From JAUWZS01 sp964423085 (GTDB taxonomy: Archaea > Aenigmatarchaeota > Aenigmatarchaeia > CG10238-14 > SCSR01), in NCBI GenBank assembly GCA_964423085.1, contig CAYRDB010000011.1:1-21681 (forward strand): a stretch of 21,681 nucleotides of DNA. The letters run 5' to 3'. Positions 7,658-15,132 of this stretch are shown here, piece after piece. The notes beneath the pieces were generated by a model that saw nothing but the letters and a program-made list of their open reading frames with translations, was not told the DNA's origin and ran no database searches. Each line of letters starts with the position of its first letter. Positions within the stretch are counted from its first letter, which is position 1. The position numbers and the translations under genes were made by a program.

Positions 7658-8866
7658 CATCGCAGCCAGCCCGCCCATTTCCTTGAACTGGAACCCTTCC
7701 CTGCTTTCCACTGAAATCAGCTCTACCTTGGCGCCGCATTTCTCAGCCTCCCCCATCAGAACGTCGATCATTTGGAGCATCTCGCCCTTGTCAGGCTTCA
7801 TCCATTCCATGCACTTTGTGCATTTTATTCCGGACTTGAGCCTGCTTCGGGGTATGTCCACCTTCTTCTGGAATCCGCACTTGCACTCAAAGTTCACCCT
7901 GACCCAGTCGAACTCTTCGGATATCAGCAGCGTGTCGACAGCGCCTGCGCTGAGCGCGGACTTTACCTCCTCTATTCCGTATGTCACAAGCCCTCCCTTT
8001 TCAAGGCTGGAAAAGAACTTGTTCAGGACTTCCTTTTCGTGAGCTATGGCAGACTCTTTAAGAAGGTCCTCCGACCTCTCGACAAGCTCGCTCAGCCCGA
8101 ACTCGTCGTTGTAGCTGGTGTCCTTTACGCCTAGCAGCTTCTTGGCAATCATGTAGTTCAGGTACTTGCCGTCTGCGAACCTCTCCTTGATTGGACCCGA
8201 GCCGCCTATGATAAGGCCCTTAAGCTCGTACTTTAGAAGGAACTCGGACGCTATTTCTCCGACCTTGGTCAGGAACTCGTTTATCGCGTCCTCCCTGAGG
8301 CGGTCGTACCTGTGCTGGCTCATTCCTCCCTTCACTGTCTTCGACGGTACTATGGAGTCCAGACGCTTCAGCACCTGCACCCTCTTGCCGCTGAGCAGGC
8401 CTATTGTGGCCTCCCTCGCGTCCAAAACTATCAGTCCGTAGAGCTCGGTCTCCTTCATCATATCCTTCAGCGGATCGAGCACGAATGTCTGGTCGCACCA
8501 GTATATCTTCGTCTTCAGCGGCTCGGGCGGCTCGAAAGACCAGACCTGTATGTCGTCCTTTCCTTCGACTTCAGAAACATTTCCCGAGAAAAGAACCAGT
8601 CCGTTCGGCGGAGTCTCCCTGAATATCTTCAGGTGCTGTATTATCTTCTCTAGCGCTGTGACAACATTCTTCCTAGTGGCCTTGCTCTTTATGTTTGAGG
8701 CAGTGCCCTGTTCGTTCTTCAGCTGGTTTGAGACGTCAGGTATGCTGTATCCTGCCGGAATGTACACTGATACAAGCTCGGTGTGCCTCCCGCGTATGTC
8801 GCCCAGCTCCTTAATCAGCTTCTTCAGCCTGTACTTTTGGTTGTCTCCAGAGTTTTCATTCTCCAT
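7637..8866 (-). CDS. prf1: Peptide chain release factor aRF1, with GGM in place of GGQ
   Basis: A 409-aa class I release factor that reads all three stop codons and triggers hydrolysis of peptidyl-tRNA. Domain 1 has TASNIKS (NIKS 58-61) and YWCDQTF (122-128, the YxCxxxF motif), so stop decoding looks intact. Domain 2 reads KGGMSQHRYDRLRE: residue 182, the catalytic-loop Gln in other class I factors, is Met (codon at 8321-8323). Domain 3 has a cysteine pair motif CKCG/CTKC (328-330, 349-352), seen in aRF1. It is not Pelota, because NIKS and YxCxxxF are present. A TTTTAATATAA box at about 8886-8896 may give it its own leaderless promoter downstream of ValRS. Confidence 0.94.
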   Translation of the reverse strand: MENENSGDNQKYRLKKLIKELGDIRGRHTELVSVYIPAGYSIPDVSNQLKNEQGTASNIKSKATRKNVVTALEKIIQHLKIFRETPPNGLVLFSGNVSEVEGKDDIQVWSFEPPEPLKTKIYWCDQTFVLDPLKDMMKETELYGLIVLDAREATIGLLSGKRVQVLKRLDSIVPSKTVKGGMSQHRYDRLREDAINEFLTKVGEIASEFLLKYELKGLIIGGSGPIKERFADGKYLNYMIAKKLLGVKDTSYNDEFGLSELVERSEDLLKESAIAHEKEVLNKFFSSLEKGGLVTYGIEEVKSALSAGAVDTLLISEEFDWVRVNFECKCGFQKKVDIPRSRLKSGIKCTKCMEWMKPDKGEMLQMIDVLMGEAEKCGAKVELISVESREGFQFKEMGGLAAMLRFKLG

Positions 8867-8903
8867 ACTATCATCTAAGCGTGGTTATATTAAAAGAGAA
8901 ATG

Positions 8904-11375
8904 CTATGCCTTCTTCTTAGGCTTGGACTTTTGCTTTCCTTTGGCAGGATTCGCTAGATTCTTTTCAGAATCCGGCTTTGCCGGTTCGACCTTCATGCCT
9001 ATTTTGTGCATCAGCTTTAGGTCCTTTTCGAAAGACTTGAGTTCCTTCGGCACATCGATGTCTATCGGGTCCTTGAGGGACATGCCCTTTTCCTTCTTTG
9101 TGTTCCAGACAGTCGAATTGAACTCCATAACTTTTCTGCCCGCCTCCAAAAGGTCTCTTTCAGCTTTGAGTGCCTTCTGGATTTGAGGGAACGGTTCGTT
9201 GTTTATGCTGTCCTTCTTGCTTTTGGAGTACATGCTCTCCCACACATGCTCTGACACGAACGGTATTATCGGATTGAGAAGTATTGTTATGGTCTTCATC
9301 ACCTCGTGCAATGTGTACCAGGCTGCTTTAGTGGATTTTGCAGCGTCCTTCGGCCTTCCAGGAACGTCGTACGCCCTCGCCTTTACCATCTCGATGTAGT
9401 TGGCAGCGAAAACGTTCCATGCGAAATCGCGTATAGCTATTGCGCCCGAGTTGAAGTCATAATTGTCGTACTTTTCCTTCACAGTGCTCACAAGCTCCGA
9501 AAGCTCGGCGAGTATCCACTTGTCCGAAGCCTCGAGCACGACCTCTTTCTTATCCGCAATCGGGAACATTGAAATGAAGCGGCAGATGTTCCAGAACTTT
9601 GTGAGGAACTTTGACGTGCCCTCTATCCTTTCGAAGCTGCACCTGATGTCGCCCTTTGTTATGTCACCCTCCAGGCACGCCCATATCCTGAAAACGTCTG
9701 CTCCGTATTTTTTCACAATCTCCTGCGGGTCCACTCCGTTGCCCGCGCTCTTGCTCATCTTCTGCCCGTTCTCGTCAACCACGTGCATATGTATCCAACA
9801 GTTTTTGAACGCCTGCTGCTTGTCCAGAAGCCATGACTTCAGCATCGTGAAGTAGAGCCACGTCCTGACTATCTCCTTGCCCTGAGGCCTGAGTGAGCAC
9901 GGCATGTTCTTCTTCCAAAAGTTCTTGTCCCACAAATATCCAAGTATGTAGTATTCCGAGCTGCTCGAGTCGAACCATGTGTCGAACGTCCTGGTCTCGC
10001 CCACGAACTTTCTTCCTCCGCATTTCGGGCACTTTTTCACAGGCGAGTTCTGCTTCCACGGCTGATAGTACTTGCCGGGCTTTGGTGCGACAGCCTCCTT
10101 GCAGTTCTTGCAGTGCCAGAGAGGTATCTCTGTGCCGTAATACCTCCTCCTCGATATGACCCAGTCTATGTTCACCGAGTTTATCCAGTCGGAAAGTATC
10201 TGCTTGCTTTCGGGCGCGAAAAATGACATGCTGTCCGCCATCTTCATGAGGTCGTCCTTGCACTCTATCTGCTTCAAGTATAGCTCCTTCATTGGCACGA
10301 ACTCGATTGGGTTCTTGCTTCTCCAGCATATCGGCTGCCTCTGCGGAATCCTCTCCTGCTTCTCGAGTATGCCTTCTGTTTTGAGGTCTTCAATAACAGC
10401 TGCCCTGGCTTCCTTGACCTTCATGCCCCTGTACTTTTTGGCAGCGACTGTCATCCTTCCCTCGTCGTCTATCGCGTATATCGGATTAAGGTCCATCTCC
10501 CTGAGTATGCGGACGTCGCTATAATCACCAAAGCTGCATATCATGACCAGCCCGGTTCCAAAGTCCATTTTAGCGTACGGGTGCGGCATTATCGGAACTT
10601 CCAACCCGAAGAGCGGAACAACAGCCGTCCTTCCTTCCAGATGAGAGTATCTCTGGTCTTCAGGATTGTACAGTATGACCTTGCACGCGCACAAAAGCTC
10701 AGGCCTGGTGGTCGCTATTGTTATTACCTCGCCCATCAGGCTGGCTGTTTCCAGAACCTGAAACCTGAGGTAGTTCAAATCAGTGCTATCCTCCCTGTAC
10801 TCCACTTCTGCGTCCGATATTGTCGTTCGGCACACCGGGCAGTAGTTCGTGGGCTTTACATCCTCGTATATCAGCCCCTTGTTCCAAAGGTCTATGAATG
10901 TCTCCTGGGTCATCCTCCTGTACTCCTTGTCGTCGGTGTCGTACTGTCCGCCCAGCTCGTAGCTTTTCTTCCAGCTGTTGCAGCTGAGCCCGAGCTTCTT
11001 GAAGCTGTCCAGAGACGCGTTACCGCTCTTCTCTATGAGCTCCCTGCATTTCTTGATGAACTCGTCCCTAGGAGTGGTGGTCATGCTTATTCCGAACGTC
11101 TTCTCCGCCTGCACTTCTATAGGCAGGCCGTTCTTGTCCAGGCCTATTGGAAAAAGAACATTGTCCCCCATCATCCTCCTATACCTTGCTATCGCGTCCA
11201 TGATCACGTACGTGTACGCATGCCCTATGTGGACGGGAGTGTTCACGTACGGAGGAGGAGTGTCTATTGCGAAAACCGGCTTTTTCTTTTTCTTGTCGAA
11301 AAGGAACAGCTTTTTTCTCTGCCAGTCGTCGAAAATTTTGGTTTCAACTGACTTGTCCCATCTGTTTTCTTTCAT
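8904..11375 (-). CDS. valS: Valyl-tRNA synthetase
   Basis: A class Ia synthetase charging tRNA-Val. Motifs in order: PPPYVNTPVHIGHAYTYVIM (HIGH signature), GLDKNGLPIEVQAEK, an editing domain (ATTRPELL), a zinc ribbon (CKNC ... CPKC), TFDTWFDSSSS and KMSKS (in GQKMSKSAGNGVDPQ), followed by the anticodon-binding helical domain and a lysine-rich tail (KGKQKSKPKKKA). The frame extends to an ATG at 11441, but a TATA-like TTAAAACA at about 11408-11415 lies between. I therefore take MKENRWDKS at 11375 (an in-frame GTG at 11393 is possible), which matches the usual RWD start. About 823 aa, near normal for archaeal ValRS. The aRF1 start lies 37 nt downstream. Confidence 0.96.
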   Translation of the reverse strand: MKENRWDKSVETKIFDDWQRKKLFLFDKKKKKPVFAIDTPPPYVNTPVHIGHAYTYVIMDAIARYRRMMGDNVLFPIGLDKNGLPIEVQAEKTFGISMTTTPRDEFIKKCRELIEKSGNASLDSFKKLGLSCNSWKKSYELGGQYDTDDKEYRRMTQETFIDLWNKGLIYEDVKPTNYCPVCRTTISDAEVEYREDSTDLNYLRFQVLETASLMGEVITIATTRPELLCACKVILYNPEDQRYSHLEGRTAVVPLFGLEVPIMPHPYAKMDFGTGLVMICSFGDYSDVRILREMDLNPIYAIDDEGRMTVAAKKYRGMKVKEARAAVIEDLKTEGILEKQERIPQRQPICWRSKNPIEFVPMKELYLKQIECKDDLMKMADSMSFFAPESKQILSDWINSVNIDWVISRRRYYGTEIPLWHCKNCKEAVAPKPGKYYQPWKQNSPVKKCPKCGGRKFVGETRTFDTWFDSSSSEYYILGYLWDKNFWKKNMPCSLRPQGKEIVRTWLYFTMLKSWLLDKQQAFKNCWIHMHVVDENGQKMSKSAGNGVDPQEIVKKYGADVFRIWACLEGDITKGDIRCSFERIEGTSKFLTKFWNICRFISMFPIADKKEVVLEASDKWILAELSELVSTVKEKYDNYDFNSGAIAIRDFAWNVFAANYIEMVKARAYDVPGRPKDAAKSTKAAWYTLHEVMKTITILLNPIIPFVSEHVWESMYSKSKKDSINNEPFPQIQKALKAERDLLEAGRKVMEFNSTVWNTKKEKGMSLKDPIDIDVPKELKSFEKDLKLMHKIGMKVEPAKPDSEKNLANPAKGKQKSKPKKKA

Positions 11376-11486
11376 TTTAGGCAGGAAATCCACGTTACCA
11401 CTCTGTTTTAATCGATATATGGCCAAAACACCGATTAGCATTTTCTAAATCGGGTAATATTCTATGGTGTTAGAAGTAGATAAAGT

Positions 11487-11582
11487 TCAGTTTTTTTCCT
11501 TCTGCTCCTTCATCTTCTTCTTCATCTCTTCCTCAATCTTCGCGAACGGACAGCCCGCGCATGAACCATTGCAACCACTCAT
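11487..11582 (-). CDS. Cysteine-rich microprotein, 31 aa
   Basis: A short ORF, MSGCNGSCAGCPFAK followed by a Glu/Lys-rich helix (IEEEMKKKMKEQKEKN), then TGA. The three cysteines (4, 8, 11) have CxxxCxxC spacing, suitable for an Fe-S cluster or zinc; metal binding is inference. Support for translation: an AAGGTGG ribosome-binding site 6-7 nt before the ATG and a TTTTATATT TATA-like box about 35-40 nt upstream, shared back-to-back with the SdpI-like gene. It lies 111 nt upstream of ValRS on the same strand. I do not recognise a named family. Confidence 0.6.
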   Translation of the reverse strand: MSGCNGSCAGCPFAKIEEEMKKKMKEQKEKN

Positions 11583-11657
11583 TCACAAACCACCTTACCA
11601 TATGTTTGAGGCTTTGGAATATAAAACCAATATATCTTTCGGAAACAAATCCCAATC
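11583..11657. promoter_or_regulatory. Divergent promoter between microprotein and SdpI-like gene
   Basis: AATATAAAACC (11618-11628) is a good archaeal TATA box for the rightward gene, about 30 nt before its ATG, implying a leaderless or nearly leaderless transcript. The same AT block read leftward (TTTTATATT) suits the microprotein, whose ATG is preceded by AAGGTGG. Confidence 0.6.
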
Positions 11658-12293
11658 ATGGAAAAATATCAGATTGCGGCTATTGCGATTTTGGCTGTCT
11701 CGTTCGCGCTCAGCGTGGTTACATACGATGCGATGCCAGACTTGATAACCACTCACTGGAACGCAGCAGGCGAGCCGGACGGGCATATGGAGAAGGTGTA
11801 TGCTGCAATGATAATGCCCGTCATATCTGTCATGCTCTACGCGCTTTTCGTCGCAGTTCCCAGGATAGACCCGCTCAAGGCTAACATCAGAAAGTTCAAG
11901 GTACACTACGACAGGTTCATCATTCTCATGCTCGGATTCTTTTTGTACATGAATGTTATTACAACAGCGCTCAACCTTGGAGTTCAATTGAACATCGGAA
12001 TGCTGATGATGCCTGCGATGGGAGTCCTTTTCTACTTCATAGGCACGCTGCTGAACCATGTCAAAAGGAACTGGTTCATAGGCATAAGGACTCCGTGGAC
12101 GATGAGCAGCGATGTTGTTTGGAAGAAGACTCACATGTTCGGAGCCAAGATGTTCAAGGCAATAGGGATGCTGGCTTTCTTAGGTATTGCGTTGCCGGAG
12201 GTTGGATTGGTTCTGGTTGTTGTAATGGCGCTGGTCGCGGCTGCAGCCACTGTCGCATATTCCTACGCAGCGTACAGGAAAATAAAGTCATAG
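11658..12293 (+). CDS. SdpI/DUF1648-family membrane protein
   Basis: A 211-aa membrane protein with about six hydrophobic spans. The N-terminal DUF1648 signature is MPDLITTHWNAAGEPDGHMEK (about 26-46, PDLIxxHWxxxGxPDG). A C-terminal SdpI-type signature follows the third span: NWFIGIRTPWTMSS and VWKKTHMFGAKMF. In Bacillus, SdpI is the immunity protein and signal transducer against the SdpC toxin; the archaeal homologues have no demonstrated role. No toxin gene is visible nearby. It is the last gene of host composition before the AT-rich island. Confidence 0.9.
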   Translation: MEKYQIAAIAILAVSFALSVVTYDAMPDLITTHWNAAGEPDGHMEKVYAAMIMPVISVMLYALFVAVPRIDPLKANIRKFKVHYDRFIILMLGFFLYMNVITTALNLGVQLNIGMLMMPAMGVLFYFIGTLLNHVKRNWFIGIRTPWTMSSDVVWKKTHMFGAKMFKAIGMLAFLGIALPEVGLVLVVVMALVAAAATVAYSYAAYRKIKS

Positions 12294-12296
12294 ATA

Positions 12297-12418
12297 TAAG
12301 CGGTCTTGCACAATCCTTATTCAAGCCTTGCTCAATACCGCCTCTATTGAGCAATGACCGGACGACCGCAAGCGGTGATCATAGAAGCACGGAGCAAGGC
12401 CACACAATTATTTTTTTT
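12297..12418 (+). other. Structured non-coding block ending in a T8 run (candidate RNA or terminator)
   Basis: No convincing gene. Several strong but mutually exclusive pairings exist: hairpin TTGCTCAATA/TATTGAGCAA (12328-12337 with 12345-12354, 7-nt loop); long-range GCCTTGCTC/GAGCAAGGC (12325-12333 with 12392-12400); and CGGTCTTGC with GCAATGACCG (12301-12309 with 12351-12360, one bulge). A small hairpin ACCG/CGGT (12365-12368 with 12373-12376) is also present. AAGCGGT occurs twice (12298, 12370). It ends in eight T (12411-12418), a typical archaeal termination signal. It may be the 3' end of the SdpI-like transcript, an independent RNA, or the remnant of an insertion edge. Confidence 0.5.
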
Positions 12419-12428
12419 CAATTTTGAC

Positions 12429-12460
12429 TAAATTTATATTTATTTTTACAATAAATTTTT
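12429..12460 (+). promoter_or_regulatory. Promoter of the island phosphoribosyltransferase gene
   Basis: The TATA-like AATTTATATTTAT lies about 20-30 nt before the ATG at 12461, with no ribosome-binding site, fitting a leaderless archaeal transcript that starts after the upstream T-run terminator. Confidence 0.5.
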
Positions 12461-13033
12461 ATGAGTGCTATAGAACAACTGTGTAATATAATAGAAAATT
12501 GTAAAATATACAATATAGGAAATTACAAGTATTTTGTCTTTCCATTCAAAGGGATATATCCAATAGATATTAAATTTCTTAATAAAACTGTAAAAATGAT
12601 GGAATCTAAAATTTCTTCCAAAAGTAAAAAAATATTAACGATTATGGTAGATGGTGTTATTCTAGCGCTTCCAATTGCTCTCGAAACAAACAAACAATTA
12701 CTTATAGCAAGGGATTATGGCTACAGATTACCAAAAATATGTTCTTTTACTCAGAAAACGAGATATTATGAAAGAGATATGTATTTTGGTGGAATTAACT
12801 CTTCAGATAAAATAGAGATTGTAGATGCAGTTATTTCTTCTGGTGGAACTGTTATTAAATTGATAGAAAAAGTTGAAAAATTGGGAGCTGAAGTTATAGG
12901 AATCCATACTATGATTAATAAAGTTGATTATGGTGGAGTTGATATTATCAGAGACAGTGGGTATAAAGTTTTTTCATTACTTGATGTAAAAATACAAGGT
13001 AAAAAAATTTCATGCAACGCTTCAAAAAATTAA
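12461..13033 (+). CDS. Phosphoribosyltransferase, type I (adenine/hypoxanthine PRT-like)
   Basis: A 190-aa PRT-fold enzyme. The PRPP-binding loop is IEIVDAVISSGGTVIKLIEK (118-137), where most family members have two acidic residues (VDD); the second is Ala123 here. An upstream VDGVILALPIALETNK (63-78) is the usual pyrophosphate-loop region and a YYERDMYFGG hood segment follows. Size and order fit purine PRTs (APRT/HPRT), which convert a free base plus PRPP to the nucleotide; the base cannot be read from sequence. In this island the obvious donor of free base is the nucleoside phosphorylase at 16988. Tail-to-tail 4-nt overlap with the SAM synthetase gene. Confidence 0.85.
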   Translation: MSAIEQLCNIIENCKIYNIGNYKYFVFPFKGIYPIDIKFLNKTVKMMESKISSKSKKILTIMVDGVILALPIALETNKQLLIARDYGYRLPKICSFTQKTRYYERDMYFGGINSSDKIEIVDAVISSGGTVIKLIEKVEKLGAEVIGIHTMINKVDYGGVDIIRDSGYKVFSLLDVKIQGKKISCNASKN

Positions 13034-14274
13034 AACAAATTTATTTTTCCTTTTAGAAGGAGATTTTTTGTTTTAGGCATTCTTTTAAGTTCATTTTTTA
13101 CTATAGATGTTATATCATCTTGTTCTATTCTATCGTCTTCTAAAACAATAACTGTTTTCCATGGATTTATCAAAGATTTACCACTTTGACTTATTATATA
13201 TACCTCAGAATAAATCCCATATTTTTCGCTTATCTTCTCTGCAATTAATTTCGCTGAAATATTATATAACTTGCCTACATGATAAACCGGATTTTTACCA
13301 CATGCACCTTCAATACTCATTGGTCTACATGGAGTTATCAAACCATTTATTCTATTTCCTCTTCCAACAAGCCCTTCATCCCCGCTTTCTATAGAAGAAC
13401 CTATAGCAGTAAGGTAAAGTTCACAAGTATGTAATTTGTCTCTTGTATTGATGTTAATAGTAATTTTACTTTCGTCAAATCTTTTTTTTATTATTTTAAA
13501 AATATCCATCCTAGCATTTTGTATATTTTCATTATAAGACCTGATATTTGGTACATAATCAGCTATTTGTGGGATACAGGCAGTAACTCCAAGACAACCA
13601 TTAATCAAAGATGCCATAATTTTGATATCACTCCCTATCCACGGATTATACTCTTTGTATCTTTTTGAGTTTAGTTTATTTTCTATTTCTAATACAATTT
13701 TCTCTGTAACACTCAAAGGAGCGAATCCACAGCCTAATGATGTGTCATTAGAACATAGTTCCTTAAGCTCTCCCAAATCTTGACTCCCTCTAGGTTCAAA
13801 CCAATATCTCCTCGAACAATTATTTTTTGAAGTGCTCTCTACATTTCCTGGACTACTAGAAGTACTGATGTTATAATATATCTTAATATCAGAGTCTGGA
13901 TTAAGAGATGGAAATTTCTGTAATAAAAAGTTGATAGTTATCTTTTCGAGAATGTCTTTAACTGGTATTTCGGTATTTCCGAATCTACTTGAAGCTCTAC
14001 CATTCAAAAGAACGCGAATAGGACTTTTCATATACCCCTTTCCGAACTCAACATGTGACGATCCACCGAGTAAACCTATTTTATCAAAATTATGGTGTAA
14101 AATCGATCCAAAATTAGACAATGTATAGTTTGAATAATACCTCGATAATTCTTCAGCTAGCGCATCAGATAGTGTATCCGGATGTCCAATTCCCTTTCTT
14201 TCAACTACTTCAAATCCGTATTTAAATGGAACATCTCTCTTTAACATGAAAATATTTTTTGCAATCTCAACCAT
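13030..14274 (-). CDS. mat: Archaeal-type methionine adenosyltransferase (SAM synthetase), divergent
   Basis: A 414-aa protein of the archaeal MAT family, which makes SAM from ATP and methionine. Diagnostic segments: ERKGIGHPDTLSDALAE (25-41), LHHNFDK (59-65), PRGSQDL (161-167), NDTSLGCGFAPL (176-187), GDEGLVGRGNRINGLITPCR (298-317) and EGACGKNPVYHVGKLYN (322-338). The nucleotide and triphosphate motifs are kept. Some usually constant positions differ (HHNTD reads HHNFD; GHPDS reads GHPDT), so it may be a specialised paralogue of a housekeeping copy elsewhere, or may take an altered substrate. It is divergent from the FkbM gene with 33 nt between starts. Confidence 0.92.
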   Translation of the reverse strand: MVEIAKNIFMLKRDVPFKYGFEVVERKGIGHPDTLSDALAEELSRYYSNYTLSNFGSILHHNFDKIGLLGGSSHVEFGKGYMKSPIRVLLNGRASSRFGNTEIPVKDILEKITINFLLQKFPSLNPDSDIKIYYNISTSSSPGNVESTSKNNCSRRYWFEPRGSQDLGELKELCSNDTSLGCGFAPLSVTEKIVLEIENKLNSKRYKEYNPWIGSDIKIMASLINGCLGVTACIPQIADYVPNIRSYNENIQNARMDIFKIIKKRFDESKITININTRDKLHTCELYLTAIGSSIESGDEGLVGRGNRINGLITPCRPMSIEGACGKNPVYHVGKLYNISAKLIAEKISEKYGIYSEVYIISQSGKSLINPWKTVIVLEDDRIEQDDITSIVKNELKRMPKTKNLLLKGKINLF

Positions 14275-14307
14275 AGATATCTATTAGAAAATTAATTATA
14301 AATTTAT
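14275..14307. promoter_or_regulatory. Very short divergent intergenic region, SAM synthetase / FkbM
   Basis: 33 nt of nearly pure A+T holding AATTAATTATAAATTTATA, which can act as a TATA box leftward for the SAM synthetase (about 15-25 nt from its ATG). For the rightward gene the spacing to ATG 14308 is too short for a normal TATA-to-start distance, so its promoter may lie inside the SAM synthetase start. Confidence 0.4.
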
Positions 14308-15132
14308 ATGATTAAGTTAGATTTTGAATGGTATTTGAAAAATGCAAAAAATAGTCAGACAATTGAAAAAATAGAATATATAAAAAAATATTTTGATAAT
14401 CTAAATAATAAAAAAGGTCTAGTTGAACTTAAACAAGTTCAAAAAAATCCTTTAATTATAGGAAATAACAAATTATGGCTCAACGAAAACAATGTATTTC
14501 AAACACTGCATACATATTTTGAGATTTTCAAGGAACATCACCATACCGCATTCAATTTTATCAAAGGTGATGAAAATATTATAATAGATGTTGGAGCCAA
14601 TGAAGGTCATTTTATTCTTAAAGTCAGAGCATTAGTAAAAAATGCAATTATAATAGCAATTGAACCCAACAAAGAAGCATTTGATATTTTAAAGAAAAAC
14701 ATAAAGGAAAATAATATAAAAAAATGCTTTTTATTAAGAGAAGCTTTGTCTTCAAAAAACGGGATACAAATTTTCGAGAAAGTTAAAGGGGTTACACAAG
14801 TTGGATCACTTCATATAATTGGAAAAAAATGGTTTGGTAATAATCGTATAGAAAAGATAAAAGTTAAGGTAACAACACTTACAAGTGTGTTAAAAAAATT
14901 TGATATTAAAAAAGTAGATATATTAAAAATAGATTCAGAAGGATCTGAATTAGATATTCTAAAAGGTGGAAATCCAATTTTGGGTGATATTAAAAAAATA
15001 GTTGTAGAATTTCATAGTCAGCATCTTAGAAGAGCTATCATTTCCTATTTAGTAAAAAATGGATTCGAATTACTATTCGATGAAAAAGATAACTATAAAG
15101 ATCTTTATTTTATAAACAAAAGATTCAAATGA
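14308..15132 (+). CDS. FkbM-family SAM-dependent methyltransferase
   Basis: A 274-aa protein. The SAM-binding motif I is IIIDVGANEGHFILK (91-105), followed by the acidic end of strand 2 (AIEPNKEAFDILKKN). The FkbM core continues with VTTLTSVLKKF, VDILKIDSEGSELDILKGG and IVVEFHSQHL. FkbM enzymes O-methylate sugars or small molecules; natural-product and surface-glycan clusters often carry them. The N-terminal 85 residues are lysine/asparagine-rich and not recognised. The stop overlaps the next start (ATGA), so it is translationally coupled to the phosphatase. Confidence 0.9.
   Translation: MIKLDFEWYLKNAKNSQTIEKIEYIKKYFDNLNNKKGLVELKQVQKNPLIIGNNKLWLNENNVFQTLHTYFEIFKEHHHTAFNFIKGDENIIIDVGANEGHFILKVRALVKNAIIIAIEPNKEAFDILKKNIKENNIKKCFLLREALSSKNGIQIFEKVKGVTQVGSLHIIGKKWFGNNRIEKIKVKVTTLTSVLKKFDIKKVDILKIDSEGSELDILKGGNPILGDIKKIVVEFHSQHLRRAIISYLVKNGFELLFDEKDNYKDLYFINKRFK

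Noticed and set aside
11376..11441. Extended ValRS N-terminus from ATG 11441
   Set aside because: The extra residues are not typical of ValRS and a TATA-like box lies within the stretch.
12325..12400. A 76-nt segment closed by a 9-bp stem, the length of a tRNA
   Set aside because: No T-loop consensus, no D arm or anticodon arm in register, and the 5' stem strand pairs better with an internal hairpin. Treated as a structured element instead.
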